Assembly (NCBI GenBank): GCA_027064715.1
Contig: JAMOPG010000035.1
Location: 1 to 60,615, forward strand
Length of the DNA: 60,615 nucleotides
Origin: Desulfobacterales bacterium
Lineage (GTDB): Bacteria; Desulfobacterota; Desulfovibrionia; Desulfovibrionales; Desulfothermaceae
Direction: 5' to 3'
Part shown: positions 20,442 through 30,872 of the stretch, one piece after another
How positions within the stretch are numbered: the stretch's first letter is position 1
Layout: each line of letters starts with the position of its first letter
Made by a program: the position numbers and the translations under genes
Notes under the pieces: generated by a model
The model's input: the letters and a program-made list of their open reading frames with translations, nothing else
Databases searched by the model: none
Told to the model about the DNA's origin: nothing

Positions 20442-21575
20442 CTATACACCCAATTTCTGAAAAACTATAGACAATACAGCATCAATAATTATCACTGTAA
20501 AAATCGTTGAAACTACACTTTTTGTAGTATTTATACCTAACTCCTCTGAATCTTTTTTTACACAAAATCCTCTAAAGCAAGATATCAAAACAATTGGCAT
20601 AGCAAATATAGGACCTTTTAAAATTCCTATAAAAAAAGAAGTTAAAGGCAGTGTAGTTTTTAACCTCACAATTAGAGTAGTCATATCCAGATTTAGAATG
20701 ATATTAGATAGATATATACCACTTGCTATTCCTACTACATCACATATAAAAATCAATAATGGCAGAACTATCATCATAGCGATTAATTTTGGAATAACCA
20801 ATAATTCTAAAGGATGTATTCCAATTATCTTTAATGAATCTATTTCCTGATTTAGGACCATTGAACCAATACTTGCTGTATAAGATGATCCTGATCTACC
20901 AGCTACCATAATTGCTGTTAATAATGGTGCCATTTCTCTTGTAATAGATAAGCTTATTAAATCTACAATAAAAATACTAGCTCCAAATCGACTAAGCTGA
21001 GTAGCACCTTGATAAGCTAAAACAATTCCCACTAACATTCCAACCAGTGCAACTATTAAAGTGGCATATACTCCTGTATATTCAATTTCATACAATATTT
21101 CTTTAATTCTAATCTTTTTAGGATTTAAAATAGTAATAAATATAACATTTATGATTTCTCCTAAATACGATAAAAAGCAAATAATTTCAAATATAATATC
21201 TACAAAATACTTTCCTATATTTTGTAAAAAATCTAATTTATTTCTTTTGGGAAATTTTAATTCAAGATCAACCTCTACTATATCCAATAAAGCTTTATAG
21301 TCTTGTTTTATGCCCTCAATAGATACATTGATTTTCTTTTTTTTAAAATTATTAATAATTTTTTTTATTAAATAAGCACCTGATATATCCATCTTTTGTA
21401 TATTGGAACAATCTATAATCAATTTTTCTTCTTTTAAATTTAATTTTTTAATCATATCTTTTATGTTATCTAAATTAGAGACTACCCAATGTCCTTTAAG
21501 AGATAAAATTGTATATCCTCCTTTGTTTTGAATACAATATATTTTTTGCGGGGTTTTTAACATAACTCTACCCAA
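20442..21575 (-). CDS. mlaE: STAS-MlaE permease fusion protein
   Basis: N-terminal STAS domain (LIIDCSNIQKMDISGAYLIKKI) followed by MlaE permease (QGATQLSRFGASIFIVDLISLSITREMAPLLTAIMVAGRSGSSYTASIGSM). Confidence 0.92.
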   Translation of the reverse strand: MGRVMLKTPQKIYCIQNKGGYTILSLKGHWVVSNLDNIKDMIKKLNLKEEKLIIDCSNIQKMDISGAYLIKKIINNFKKKKINVSIEGIKQDYKALLDIVEVDLELKFPKRNKLDFLQNIGKYFVDIIFEIICFLSYLGEIINVIFITILNPKKIRIKEILYEIEYTGVYATLIVALVGMLVGIVLAYQGATQLSRFGASIFIVDLISLSITREMAPLLTAIMVAGRSGSSYTASIGSMVLNQEIDSLKIIGIHPLELLVIPKLIAMMIVLPLLIFICDVVGIASGIYLSNIILNLDMTTLIVRLKTTLPLTSFFIGILKGPIFAMPIVLISCFRGFCVKKDSEELGINTTKSVVSTIFTVIIIDAVLSIVFQKLGV

Positions 21576-21615
21576 AAAATTGATAAAAAATTATTAATTT
21601 CAAATAGATAAAATC

Positions 21616-21644
21616 TTGAAATTAATATTTAAAAATGTTATTAT
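21616..21644 (+). promoter_or_regulatory. Sigma70-type promoter upstream of cobB-dnaA
   Basis: TTGAAA (21616-21621), 17-nt spacer, TATTAT (21639-21644), with TG at 21636-21637 forming an extended -10; lies in the divergent mlaE/cobB intergenic region. Confidence 0.55.
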
Positions 21645-21717
21645 TACAAATTAGTAGCGTTATATATATTTTTTTTAAAAAAATCAATGAGCAACTGAGA
21701 CTCAAAGGAGGGGATTT

Positions 21718-22461
21718 ATGGATGACAAATATTTCACAGGTGCAAAAATGTGGAAAGAGGCAAAATTCCCCATAGCTTTCACAGGTGCAGGTATTTCTGT
21801 TCCCAGTGGAATTCCTGATTTCAGAAGTCCAGGAGGAGTATGGACAAAATATGATCCCATGGAGGTGGCCACAGCTTCAGCAATAGAAAAAAATCCAAAA
21901 AAAGTATGGGATTTTATATTGGAAACTTCTGATCTTTTAGAAAAAGCTAAACCTAATCCTGCACATTATGCACTGGCAGAATTGGAGAAAGCTGGAAAGT
22001 TAATGGGTATTATTACCCAAAATATTGATAACTTACATCAAAGAGCAGGATCCAAGAATGTAGTGGAATACCATGGTAATTTTCAAAAATATTATTGTAA
22101 TAAATGTAGAGTAACTTATACCAAAGATGAAGTTAAAAAAATAATTTCCAATAAAATACCACCGTATTGCAAATGTGGAGGGGTAATAAGGCCAGATGTG
22201 GTATTTTTTGGTGAACCAATACCACAGAAAGCTATAATAGGTACCAATGACCTTTTAAATAAATGCGATTTGATTGTAGTTATAGGTACCTCTGGTGAAG
22301 TTTCTCCAGCTAATACGATCCCTAGAATAGTAAAAAGAAATGGCGGAAAAATGATAGAAATAAATCTAGGTCCTTCATACTATTATGATGTATCAGATGT
22401 AAAATTTAATGAATCTGCAGATATAGTCCTTCCAAAATTAAAAGATATTATTTTATCATGA
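21718..22461 (+). CDS. cobB: SIR2-family NAD-dependent protein deacylase
   Basis: FTGAGISVPSGIPDFRSPGGVWTKYDP; ITQNIDNLHQRAGS; YHGNF; zinc site CNKC...CKC; VVFFGEPIP. Confidence 0.94.
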   Translation: MDDKYFTGAKMWKEAKFPIAFTGAGISVPSGIPDFRSPGGVWTKYDPMEVATASAIEKNPKKVWDFILETSDLLEKAKPNPAHYALAELEKAGKLMGIITQNIDNLHQRAGSKNVVEYHGNFQKYYCNKCRVTYTKDEVKKIISNKIPPYCKCGGVIRPDVVFFGEPIPQKAIIGTNDLLNKCDLIVVIGTSGEVSPANTIPRIVKRNGGKMIEINLGPSYYYDVSDVKFNESADIVLPKLKDIILS

Positions 22462-23648
22462 AACACAAAGAGGAACTTGATTTATTTTTAAAAAAATTTT
22501 TTAAATCTATTATTGATAAAATTTTATGGAGATATAACGCAAAAAAAAGACAATTAATTATAATATGTCCTCATGAGTATTTCCAAGATTTTTTGAATCA
22601 AAATTATATTAAAAAGCTTAGAAAAAATTTAAAAGAAAGATATAATATACAAGATATTATTCTAAAAACAAACAGAGATCATTTTTTATATGGCGAAAAT
22701 TTAAATTTTCCTTTTAATCAAAACTTTACATTTGATAATTATTTTTATTCAAATGAAACAGAATCTACAATTAAACTAATTAAAGAAGTTATAAGAAAAA
22801 AAAATAAATATAATCCTGTAATAATATACGGAGAAAAAAATGCTGGAAAAACTCATATATTACATGCAATTGGCAATTTTTATATAACACATTTAAATAA
22901 AGATAAAATCTTGTTTTTAGATTTTAAAAATATAAATTTTTTGTTTAGAAAATATAGCTTTGAAGACTTAAAGAAAATAAAAATTTTCATAGTAGATCAT
23001 TTAGAATATTATAATATAAATAATGATAAAGAAAATATCCTTTTAAAAACTATAAAATATTTTTTAAATAGAAATGTAAAAATTTTCTTTAGTACAAAAA
23101 ATAGATTAGAAAATATAGTAAAATCTAAGGAGCTTTTTTCTTTACTCATGAGTGGAATTATTTTTAATCTAAGATTGCCAGATTTCAATACACGGATTGA
23201 ATTTATTAGGCATTATACAAATAAAAACAATATGTTAATTAATGAAAATCAAATATTTGATCTGGCTTTAAAACATAAAGATATTGGCTCAATAAAAAAA
23301 GAATTAAATAATATTTTGACTATAGGAACGACAAAAAGAGATAAAATATTAAAAAAAATACAAAATAAAACTCCTCAAAATATAATAAAATTAGTAAGTA
23401 AGCAACTCAATATCACAGAAAAAGATTTATTATCAAAGAATAATAAAAAACATATATCACTTGCAAGACATATAGCTATATATCTTTGTAGGGACATATT
23501 TAAATTATCAACTAAAAATTTAGAAAAGATATTTAATAGAAATCACAGCACCATACTATACTCAATAAAAAAAATTAATAAATTAAAGAAAGAAGATGAA
23601 AATGTTAATAAAATAGTAAATGAATTGTATAAAAAATGTAACTTATAG
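22458..23648 (+). CDS. dnaA: Divergent chromosomal replication initiator DnaA homologue
   Basis: NPVIIYGEKNAGKTHILHAIGNF (Walker A); KIFIVDHLEYY (degenerate Walker B); domain IV ISLARHIAIYLCRDIFKLSTKNLEKIFNRNHSTILYSIKKI; immediately upstream of dnaN-gyrB-gyrA. Confidence 0.88.
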   Translation: MKHKEELDLFLKKFFKSIIDKILWRYNAKKRQLIIICPHEYFQDFLNQNYIKKLRKNLKERYNIQDIILKTNRDHFLYGENLNFPFNQNFTFDNYFYSNETESTIKLIKEVIRKKNKYNPVIIYGEKNAGKTHILHAIGNFYITHLNKDKILFLDFKNINFLFRKYSFEDLKKIKIFIVDHLEYYNINNDKENILLKTIKYFLNRNVKIFFSTKNRLENIVKSKELFSLLMSGIIFNLRLPDFNTRIEFIRHYTNKNNMLINENQIFDLALKHKDIGSIKKELNNILTIGTTKRDKILKKIQNKTPQNIIKLVSKQLNITEKDLLSKNNKKHISLARHIAIYLCRDIFKLSTKNLEKIFNRNHSTILYSIKKINKLKKEDENVNKIVNELYKKCNL

Positions 23649-23718
23649 AATCTTTGAACAAAGCCGATTGAGTTAAGTTATAAATATATTTAATATGTTC
23701 ATTGTTTTCTACATATTT

Positions 23719-23745
23719 TTGTAAAAAATTTAAATGAGTTATAAT
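23719..23745 (+). promoter_or_regulatory. Candidate promoter upstream of dnaN
   Basis: TTGTAA (23719-23724), 15-nt spacer, perfect TATAAT (23740-23745). The short spacer lowers confidence. Confidence 0.4.
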
Positions 23746-23796
23746 ACTTTTTTACATAAAAACAATGTTTAAAATAAATAAAAAGGAGTAAAAAAA

Positions 23797-24969
23797 ATGC
23801 ATTTAATATTTAATAAGGAACAAATAATCAAAGGATTACAAAAAGCAGCAAGTATTTCATCTCAAAAATCAGGAACTACCTTTTTAAAGACAGTCTGGTT
23901 AAAATGGAATGAGGAAAGATTGCAAATATTAGCTACAGACTCAAAAATAGAATTTATAGCAGAATATGAAGTCAAAGCTCAGGAAGAAGGAATTGTGGGT
24001 ATAAATGGACGTTCCTTTTATGAACTCATAAAAAAATTACCTCCTGGTGAAATTACCATTTCTTTGGCAGAGGATGGAGAGTATATAAATTTGATACAAG
24101 GATCAAAAAAATATAAAATAATTACATATGAATCTTCTTGGTTTAGAGAATTTGTTGAGTTTCCAAATAAAGATTATGTAAAATGGTATGGTGACAATTT
24201 TAAAGAAGTAATTAATAGACTCTACTATTTTATACCAGATGATGTTAGTGATGATAATAAATATTTAAATCTGTGTAAATCTCACAAACCTAACCATATA
24301 GTTGCTTATGGAGTTATTTTACATAGCTTTGCAATGTTGACATTTGAACATAATGAGTTATATCAACATTTAGATGATAATCTATACTTAATTGACAAGA
24401 TGTTTTTAAATGAACTGAGAAAATGGCTAGAAAATAATGAAATATATTTGACTATTCATGAAAATAGAATTTTCATCAAAGATGAAGTCAATAATGAGAA
24501 AATAAGCTTTCCTGTTATTATAAAAAACGATGAAGATTATAATATCTATTTAGAGGCATTTAATAATACCAATCTTTCAACATTGATAGTAAATAGAAAA
24601 GAATTAATTGATGTACTAGAAAGGATATCAGTCTTTGCATCAGATATAGATGAATTAGTTACTTTTATTTTTAACAATGATAAATTATTAATACATTCAG
24701 AAGGACATAATAAAGGAGAAGCTACAGAAGAGATTTTAGTCAATTATTCTGGTCAAATAGATTCAGTCTTCTTTTTAATTAAAAGAACAAAACAAATTAT
24801 AGAACATTTTCATTCTGAAAATATAAAAATTGAATTTACTACATCTGATGGTCCCTGTAAAATAACAGGGCTTGATGAATCTGATAATGGTTATATTGTA
24901 GTCACTATGCCAGTAAGATTAAAAGAAGAAAAATATTATGAGGACGAGGTGATAGATAGCGATGAATAA
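23797..24969 (+). CDS. dnaN: DNA polymerase III sliding clamp beta subunit
   Basis: Clamp-like start (MHLIFNKEQIIKGLQKAASISSQKSGTTFLKTVWLKW...LATDSKIEF) and C-terminal VVTMPVRL; synteny dnaA-dnaN-gyrB. Confidence 0.92.
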   Translation: MHLIFNKEQIIKGLQKAASISSQKSGTTFLKTVWLKWNEERLQILATDSKIEFIAEYEVKAQEEGIVGINGRSFYELIKKLPPGEITISLAEDGEYINLIQGSKKYKIITYESSWFREFVEFPNKDYVKWYGDNFKEVINRLYYFIPDDVSDDNKYLNLCKSHKPNHIVAYGVILHSFAMLTFEHNELYQHLDDNLYLIDKMFLNELRKWLENNEIYLTIHENRIFIKDEVNNEKISFPVIIKNDEDYNIYLEAFNNTNLSTLIVNRKELIDVLERISVFASDIDELVTFIFNNDKLLIHSEGHNKGEATEEILVNYSGQIDSVFFLIKRTKQIIEHFHSENIKIEFTTSDGPCKITGLDESDNGYIVVTMPVRLKEEKYYEDEVIDSDE

Positions 24970-27388
24970 AAAACAAGAATCTAATTATACTGCTGAAAGT
25001 ATTACTGTTTTAGAAGGATTAAGTGCAGTCAGAAAAAGACCTGCCATGTATATTGGAAGTACAGATTTGGATGGTGTTCACCATCTTATTTATGAGGTGG
25101 TGGACAATAGTATTGATGAAGCCATGGCAGGATATTGTTCTAAAATTGAAATAACAATTCATGTAGATAATAGTATAACAGTAAAGGATAATGGAAGAGG
25201 TATACCTGTTGATATTCATCCTAAAGAAAAAAGACCTGCAGTAGAAGTTGTTTTAACTGTATTGCATGCAGGTGGTAAGTTTGATAATCGAACATATAAA
25301 GTTGCAGGTGGGCTACATGGAGTTGGTGTATCTGTTGTAAATGCCCTTTCTGAATATTTAGAAGTAACGATAAAAAGGGATGGAAAAAAGTATTATCAAA
25401 AATATTCAAGAGGTGTCCCAGTAACTGAATTGATTATCAAAGGAGATACAAACGAGACTGGAACTACAATACATTTTAGACCTGATGAGGAAATTTTTAA
25501 AAATATAAATGTAAATCATGAAACTTTGAGTAAAAGATTTGAAGAAATTGCATATTTAAATAGTGGATTAGAGATTATATTTATTGATGAAAGAGTATCA
25601 AAAAAAGAGGTATTTAAATTTGATGGAGGAATTTATTCCTTTGTCAAAAAACTAAATAAGACTTATAATCATATTCATTCCATAATTTATAATAAAAAAG
25701 AAATAAATGATGTTATTGTTGAATTCGCAATGCAATATACTGACTCATATAAGACAACACTATATAGTTTTGCAAACAATATTAGAACCAAAGATGGAGG
25801 GACCCATTTAAGTGGGTTTAAGGCTGCAGTTACAAAATCTATAAATAACTATTTAAAAAATTCTGATCTACCTAAAAGAATTAAATTAAAAGAAAGAATC
25901 CAAGGTGAAGATATATTAGAAGGCTTAACAGCTGTTATAAGTGTAAAACTTCCAAATCCACAATTTGAAGGTCAGACAAAGACAAAATTGGGAAATAGTG
26001 AAATAGCAGGCTATGTTCAAAGTGTGGTAAATGAGACTTTGATGAATTATTTCCAGGAAAATCCAAAAGATGTATTGAATATAATAGAAAAGGTGGTTGA
26101 AACAGCGAAGGCCAGAGAAGCAGCAAGGCGTGCTAGGGAGCTAGTCAAAAGAAAAAGTCTACTTACTGATACATTTCTTCCTGGAAAATTGACTGATTGT
26201 CAAAGTAAAAATCCAGAAGAAAGTGAACTATTTATTGTAGAGGGGGATTCTGCTGGAGGCTCAGCTAAGCAAGGGAGAGATCCGAAGTTTCAAGCAATTT
26301 TGCCTTTAAGGGGTAAAATCTTAAATGTTGAAAAGACCAATTTTGAAAAAATGCTAAAAAATAAAGAAATTCAAAGTCTAATCGCCGCACTTGGAGTAGG
26401 TATTGGTGAAGATGATTTAGATTTATCAAAACTGAGATATCATAAAATAATAATTATGACTGATGCAGATGTAGATGGCGCTCATATCAGGACCTTATTA
26501 CTCACATTTTTTTATAGAAATTACAGAGAATTAATAGAAAGGGGACATTTATATATAGCCCAGCCGCCTCTATATAGGGTCCATAAAGGTAAATTTGAAA
26601 AATTTATCAATAATGACAAAGAACTCTTAGAATTTTTTATTGAATCCATGAGTGAGGAAATAGAGGTTTTTGTTGATGAAAGAAAATTAATGAAAGATGA
26701 AGTCAAATTTATTATTAATAAAATAACTGAATTAGAAAACAAAATAAAAGATTCTACATCATTGGGGATATCTAGTAATATCTTATTAAATATATTATTA
26801 TATGATGAAGATTTACATCATGTTTTTATAAAAAAATATCATGATAATTATGATACTCTTAAGGATTCTGAAGAATTTCTAAAATTTTCACAATATATTA
26901 AACAGTTTGATTATGAGGTAGAAATTTTTACAAAGGATGATGACTATAAACGATTTTTTATTAAATTTATTGATAAAAACAAACATGAATTTATATTAGG
27001 GTTGGAATATTTTAATTCAAAGTTGTATAGAAATAGTTATAATTTAGTACAAGAGATAAAAAAATATAGTCCATCTTGTAAATTTAGAATTAAATATAAA
27101 GATTCAATTGAAATAGACAATGTTTTATTATTTGATTTAGTGGATAAAATTATAGATATTGCCCATCAAAATTATACAATACAACGCTACAAAGGTTTAG
27201 GTGAGATGAATCCTGAACAACTTTGGGAAACAACTATGAATACAAAAAAAAGACAACTTTTACAGGTTACAATAAATGAGGCGGAAGAGGCAAATGAATT
27301 ATTCAATAAGTTAATGGGTGACAAGGTTGAACCAAGAAGGGAATTTATAGAAAAAAATGCATTATTAGTAGAAAATCTCGATATATAA
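24962..27388 (+). CDS. gyrB: DNA gyrase subunit B
   Basis: EGLSAVRKRPAMYIGSTDLDGVHHLIYEVVDNSIDEAMAG; FIVEGDSAGGSAKQGRDPKFQAILPLRGKILNVEK; TDADVDGAHIRTLLLTFF; QRYKGLGEMNPEQLWETTM. Confidence 0.98.
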   Translation: MNKKQESNYTAESITVLEGLSAVRKRPAMYIGSTDLDGVHHLIYEVVDNSIDEAMAGYCSKIEITIHVDNSITVKDNGRGIPVDIHPKEKRPAVEVVLTVLHAGGKFDNRTYKVAGGLHGVGVSVVNALSEYLEVTIKRDGKKYYQKYSRGVPVTELIIKGDTNETGTTIHFRPDEEIFKNINVNHETLSKRFEEIAYLNSGLEIIFIDERVSKKEVFKFDGGIYSFVKKLNKTYNHIHSIIYNKKEINDVIVEFAMQYTDSYKTTLYSFANNIRTKDGGTHLSGFKAAVTKSINNYLKNSDLPKRIKLKERIQGEDILEGLTAVISVKLPNPQFEGQTKTKLGNSEIAGYVQSVVNETLMNYFQENPKDVLNIIEKVVETAKAREAARRARELVKRKSLLTDTFLPGKLTDCQSKNPEESELFIVEGDSAGGSAKQGRDPKFQAILPLRGKILNVEKTNFEKMLKNKEIQSLIAALGVGIGEDDLDLSKLRYHKIIIMTDADVDGAHIRTLLLTFFYRNYRELIERGHLYIAQPPLYRVHKGKFEKFINNDKELLEFFIESMSEEIEVFVDERKLMKDEVKFIINKITELENKIKDSTSLGISSNILLNILLYDEDLHHVFIKKYHDNYDTLKDSEEFLKFSQYIKQFDYEVEIFTKDDDYKRFFIKFIDKNKHEFILGLEYFNSKLYRNSYNLVQEIKKYSPSCKFRIKYKDSIEIDNVLLFDLVDKIIDIAHQNYTIQRYKGLGEMNPEQLWETTMNTKKRQLLQVTINEAEEANELFNKLMGDKVEPRREFIEKNALLVENLDI

Positions 27389-27411
27389 AAACATGTAATA
27401 GGAGAAGTTAG

Positions 27412-29823
27412 GTGACTAAAACAATATCTATAGAAGAGGAAATTAAGAAATCATATTTGGAATATTCCTTAAGTGTTATAATAGGAAGGGCAATTCCAGA
27501 TGTAAGAGACGGACTTAAGCCTGTTCATAGAAGAATTTTATATGCCATGTATGAATTGGGCAATTTTTACAATAAGCCATATAAAAAATCAGCAAGGATA
27601 GTGGGTGATGTAATTGGTAAATATCATCCCCATGGCGATGCAGCAGTATATGATGCCCTAGTTCGTATGGCTCAACCTTTTAATATGAGGGATCCCTTAA
27701 TAGATGGCCAGGGAAATTTCGGCTCAATTGACGGTGACGCTCCAGCAGCAATGAGGTATACTGAATGTAGAATGTCCAAAATAGCACATGAATTTATAGC
27801 TGATATAGAAAAGGATACTGTAGATTTTAGACCTAATTATGATAATTCCTTAAAAGAACCTGAAGTTTTACCAACTAAAATACCAAATTTAATTGTAAAC
27901 GGTGCATCTGGTATTGCTGTGGGAATGGCCACTAATATTCCACCTCATAATCTAGGTGAAGTGATAGATGGTATTTTATCATATATTGATAATCCAGATA
28001 TATCTATATCAGAACTTATGAAATTTATAAAAGGTCCAGATTTTCCAACAGGTGCATATGTATATGGAACAAAGGGTCTAAAAAATGCATATTTAATAGG
28101 TAAAGGTACAATAAAAATAAGAAGTAAGATACATGTAGAATCCAATAAAAAAGAAAATGAATCTATTGTAATTACAGAAATACCTTATGGTTTAAATAAA
28201 TCTAATTTATTGAAAAAAATTGCTGAATTAATTAATGAAAGTAAGATTGAAGGAATATCTGATTTAAGAGATGAATCTGATAGAAAAGGTATTAGAATTG
28301 TCATTGAATTAAAAAAAGGTGCATTAAGTGATATAGTAGTAAATAGACTTTATAAATACACTCCACTTGATACATCATTTGGTATTAATTTTCTATGTGT
28401 TGTAAATAATAGACCTAAACTCATTAATTTAAAAGAGTATATAGAGCTATTTGTCTCTTTTAGAAGAGAAATTGTTTTAAGAAGAACAAGATATGATTTA
28501 AAAAAAGCAGAACATAGGGCACACATATTAGAAGGTCTAAAAAAGGCCTTAGATCATATAGATGAAGTTATTAAGATCATACGATCATCAAAGACTCCAG
28601 CAGAAGCCAAACAAAACTTAATAGATCGCTTTGATTTTACTGAAATACAGAGTCAAGCAATATTGGATATGAAGCTGCAAAGACTGACAAATTTAGAAAG
28701 AGAAAAGATTATAGAAGAATACAGAGAAATACTTAAAAAGATAGAATTTTTAAATAGTATTCTAAATAATCCTGAGGTGTTAAAGAATGAGATAAAAAAG
28801 GAATTAATAGAAATTAAGGAAAAATACAGCACTCCAAGAAGGACTGTAATATTAGATCATGATCCAGATGAGATAGATATTGAAGATTTGATACCTGATG
28901 ATGAAGTTGTTATCACATTGACAAAAAGAGGTTATATAAAAAGGACACCTCTTACTCAATTTGGAAAGCAAAGAAGAGGAGGTAAAGGGATATCAGGCGC
29001 ACACTTGAGTGACTCCGACATTGTTCAAGATATCTTGATTGGTACAAATCATGAGAATCTATTGTTATTTACAAACAAAGGTAGGATGTTAGTTTTAAAG
29101 GTCTTTAATATCCCTGAGGCCAGTAAAAAGGCAAGGGGTGTTCATATATCAAATATGGTAACCCTAAATAAGGGTGAAGAGATTGCAACGGCATTAGTAC
29201 AAAGGGAAGAAAATGAGAAACAATATTATCTGTTTGTCACAAAAAAAGGGATAGTCAAAAAATCAAAAATAGCTCTATATAAAAATGTGAGAACATCGGG
29301 AATTATAGCAATAAATTTAAGGGAAAATGATGAATTAATATCAGTAAAAGAAGTTGATGATGATAATGAAATAATGCTTCTCACAAAATTTGGATTTGCT
29401 ATTAGGTTTAGTTGTGTAGAGGTCAGAGAAATGGGAAGAAATACAACAGGTGTAAAAGGTATTTCATTGAGGGATAATGATGAGGTGGTATCAGGTGTGG
29501 TTATTGATCCTGAAGAGGGGAACTATTTAATGACAATTACTGAATATGGAAGTGGAAAAAGGACTATAATTGATAATTATAGATTGCAAAGTCGAGGGGG
29601 AAAGGGTATCATTAATTTGAAACCCAATAAAAAAACAGGTTTTGTCGTAAAGGGATTAGTTGTAAAAGAAGATGATCAATTAATAATTTTAACTTTAAAT
29701 AATAAGTTGATAAGGATTGATGTAAAAGATGTAAATATATATAGTAGAAATGCTAGAGGTGTAAAATTGATTAATTTGGATCCAGGTGATAAAGTTATAA
29801 CCTTTGATAAGATTTCGTCATGA
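27412..29823 (+). CDS. gyrA: DNA gyrase subunit A
   Basis: [45 protein letters not shown]-terminal GyrA box [14 protein letters not shown] start at 27412 with upstream SD. Confidence 0.98.
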   Translation: MTKTISIEEEIKKSYLEYSLSVIIGRAIPDVRDGLKPVHRRILYAMYELGNFYNKPYKKSARIVGDVIGKYHPHGDAAVYDALVRMAQPFNMRDPLIDGQGNFGSIDGDAPAAMRYTECRMSKIAHEFIADIEKDTVDFRPNYDNSLKEPEVLPTKIPNLIVNGASGIAVGMATNIPPHNLGEVIDGILSYIDNPDISISELMKFIKGPDFPTGAYVYGTKGLKNAYLIGKGTIKIRSKIHVESNKKENESIVITEIPYGLNKSNLLKKIAELINESKIEGISDLRDESDRKGIRIVIELKKGALSDIVVNRLYKYTPLDTSFGINFLCVVNNRPKLINLKEYIELFVSFRREIVLRRTRYDLKKAEHRAHILEGLKKALDHIDEVIKIIRSSKTPAEAKQNLIDRFDFTEIQSQAILDMKLQRLTNLEREKIIEEYREILKKIEFLNSILNNPEVLKNEIKKELIEIKEKYSTPRRTVILDHDPDEIDIEDLIPDDEVVITLTKRGYIKRTPLTQFGKQRRGGKGISGAHLSDSDIVQDILIGTNHENLLLFTNKGRMLVLKVFNIPEASKKARGVHISNMVTLNKGEEIATALVQREENEKQYYLFVTKKGIVKKSKIALYKNVRTSGIIAINLRENDELISVKEVDDDNEIMLLTKFGFAIRFSCVEVREMGRNTTGVKGISLRDNDEVVSGVVIDPEEGNYLMTITEYGSGKRTIIDNYRLQSRGGKGIINLKPNKKTGFVVKGLVVKEDDQLIILTLNNKLIRIDVKDVNIYSRNARGVKLINLDPGDKVITFDKISS

Positions 29824-30815
29824 AAAAGATAATAGTATACAGTGAAAAACTAAAACAGGCTTTAAAAATAGTAAATAAGGTTGCAGCAACGAATTCAACA
29901 GTATTAGTTACTGGAGAATCAGGTACAGGAAAAGAACTTATTGTTAGAGAAATTCATAAAAGAAGTCATAGATCTAAAGGCCCTTTTGTACCAATAAATT
30001 GCGGTGCCATACCTAAGGAACTTATAGAATCTGAGTTGTTTGGTCATGAAAAAGGTGCTTTTACACATGCAATTAGGTCAAGACAAGGACGTTTTGAATT
30101 AGCAAATGGTGGTACTATTTTCTTAGATGAGGTTGGAGAATTGGATATTTATCTTCAGGTAAAGTTGCTTAGAGTCCTTCAAGAAAAGGAATTTGAGAGG
30201 GTAGGTGGAACAAAGACAATTAAAGTAGATGTGAGAATAGTTGCAGCAACTAACAAGGATTTAGAAGAGGAAGTAAAAAAAGGAAATTTCAGAGAAGATC
30301 TTTATTACAGATTGAATGTTGTAAATATATATATTCCACCTTTGAGGGAGAGAAAGGAAGATATTTTACCACTTGCGGACTATTTTTTAAAAAAATATTG
30401 TAAACTCAATAATAGAGAAGAATTAACTTTATCTAATGAGGTAAAAGAAATATTATTAAATTATAATTGGCCTGGAAATGTCAGGGAATTAGAAAATTTG
30501 ATGGAGAGATTTAGTATACTTTGTGAAAATAACAAGGTGACTGTGGAGGATGTTCCCTTAAAACTTTTAGAAAATACACAGAACACACAAGAATCAAAAG
30601 CCCTAACTTGTGATAATGAATTTATATTTCCAACGTTATCCACACTAAATAAGCTTAATCTAACACTAAAAGAGTTTTTAGAAGAAATAGAAAATAGGCT
30701 AATTTTAGAGGCCCTTAAAAAAAGTGGTGGTGTCAAAAACGAAGCTGCAAAATTACTGGGATTAAAACGTACTACTTTGATAGAAAAATTAAAGAAAAAA
30801 AAATTATTGGTATAA
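29820..30815 (+). CDS. Sigma54-dependent transcriptional activator without receiver domain
   Basis: [24 protein letters not shown] loop (variant of GAFTGA); [21 protein letters not shown]; Fis [24 protein letters not shown]. Confidence 0.92.
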   Translation: MKKIIVYSEKLKQALKIVNKVAATNSTVLVTGESGTGKELIVREIHKRSHRSKGPFVPINCGAIPKELIESELFGHEKGAFTHAIRSRQGRFELANGGTIFLDEVGELDIYLQVKLLRVLQEKEFERVGGTKTIKVDVRIVAATNKDLEEEVKKGNFREDLYYRLNVVNIYIPPLRERKEDILPLADYFLKKYCKLNNREELTLSNEVKEILLNYNWPGNVRELENLMERFSILCENNKVTVEDVPLKLLENTQNTQESKALTCDNEFIFPTLSTLNKLNLTLKEFLEEIENRLILEALKKSGGVKNEAAKLLGLKRTTLIEKLKKKKLLV

Positions 30816-30872
30816 TATTTGCTTAATTCTTTACTGTAAGGAAAATTATCATGTGAATAATAGGTTTAGATA

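Noticed and set aside
24962-27388. Approximately 165-aa insertion between the GyrB TOPRIM region and the C-terminal end
   Set aside because: This insertion is a known feature of proteobacterial-type GyrB (about 800 aa) and is not unusual.
30636-30644. Perfect TTATCCACA DnaA box
   Set aside because: Single copy inside the sigma54 regulator CDS, no neighbouring boxes or AT-rich unwinding element; likely chance.
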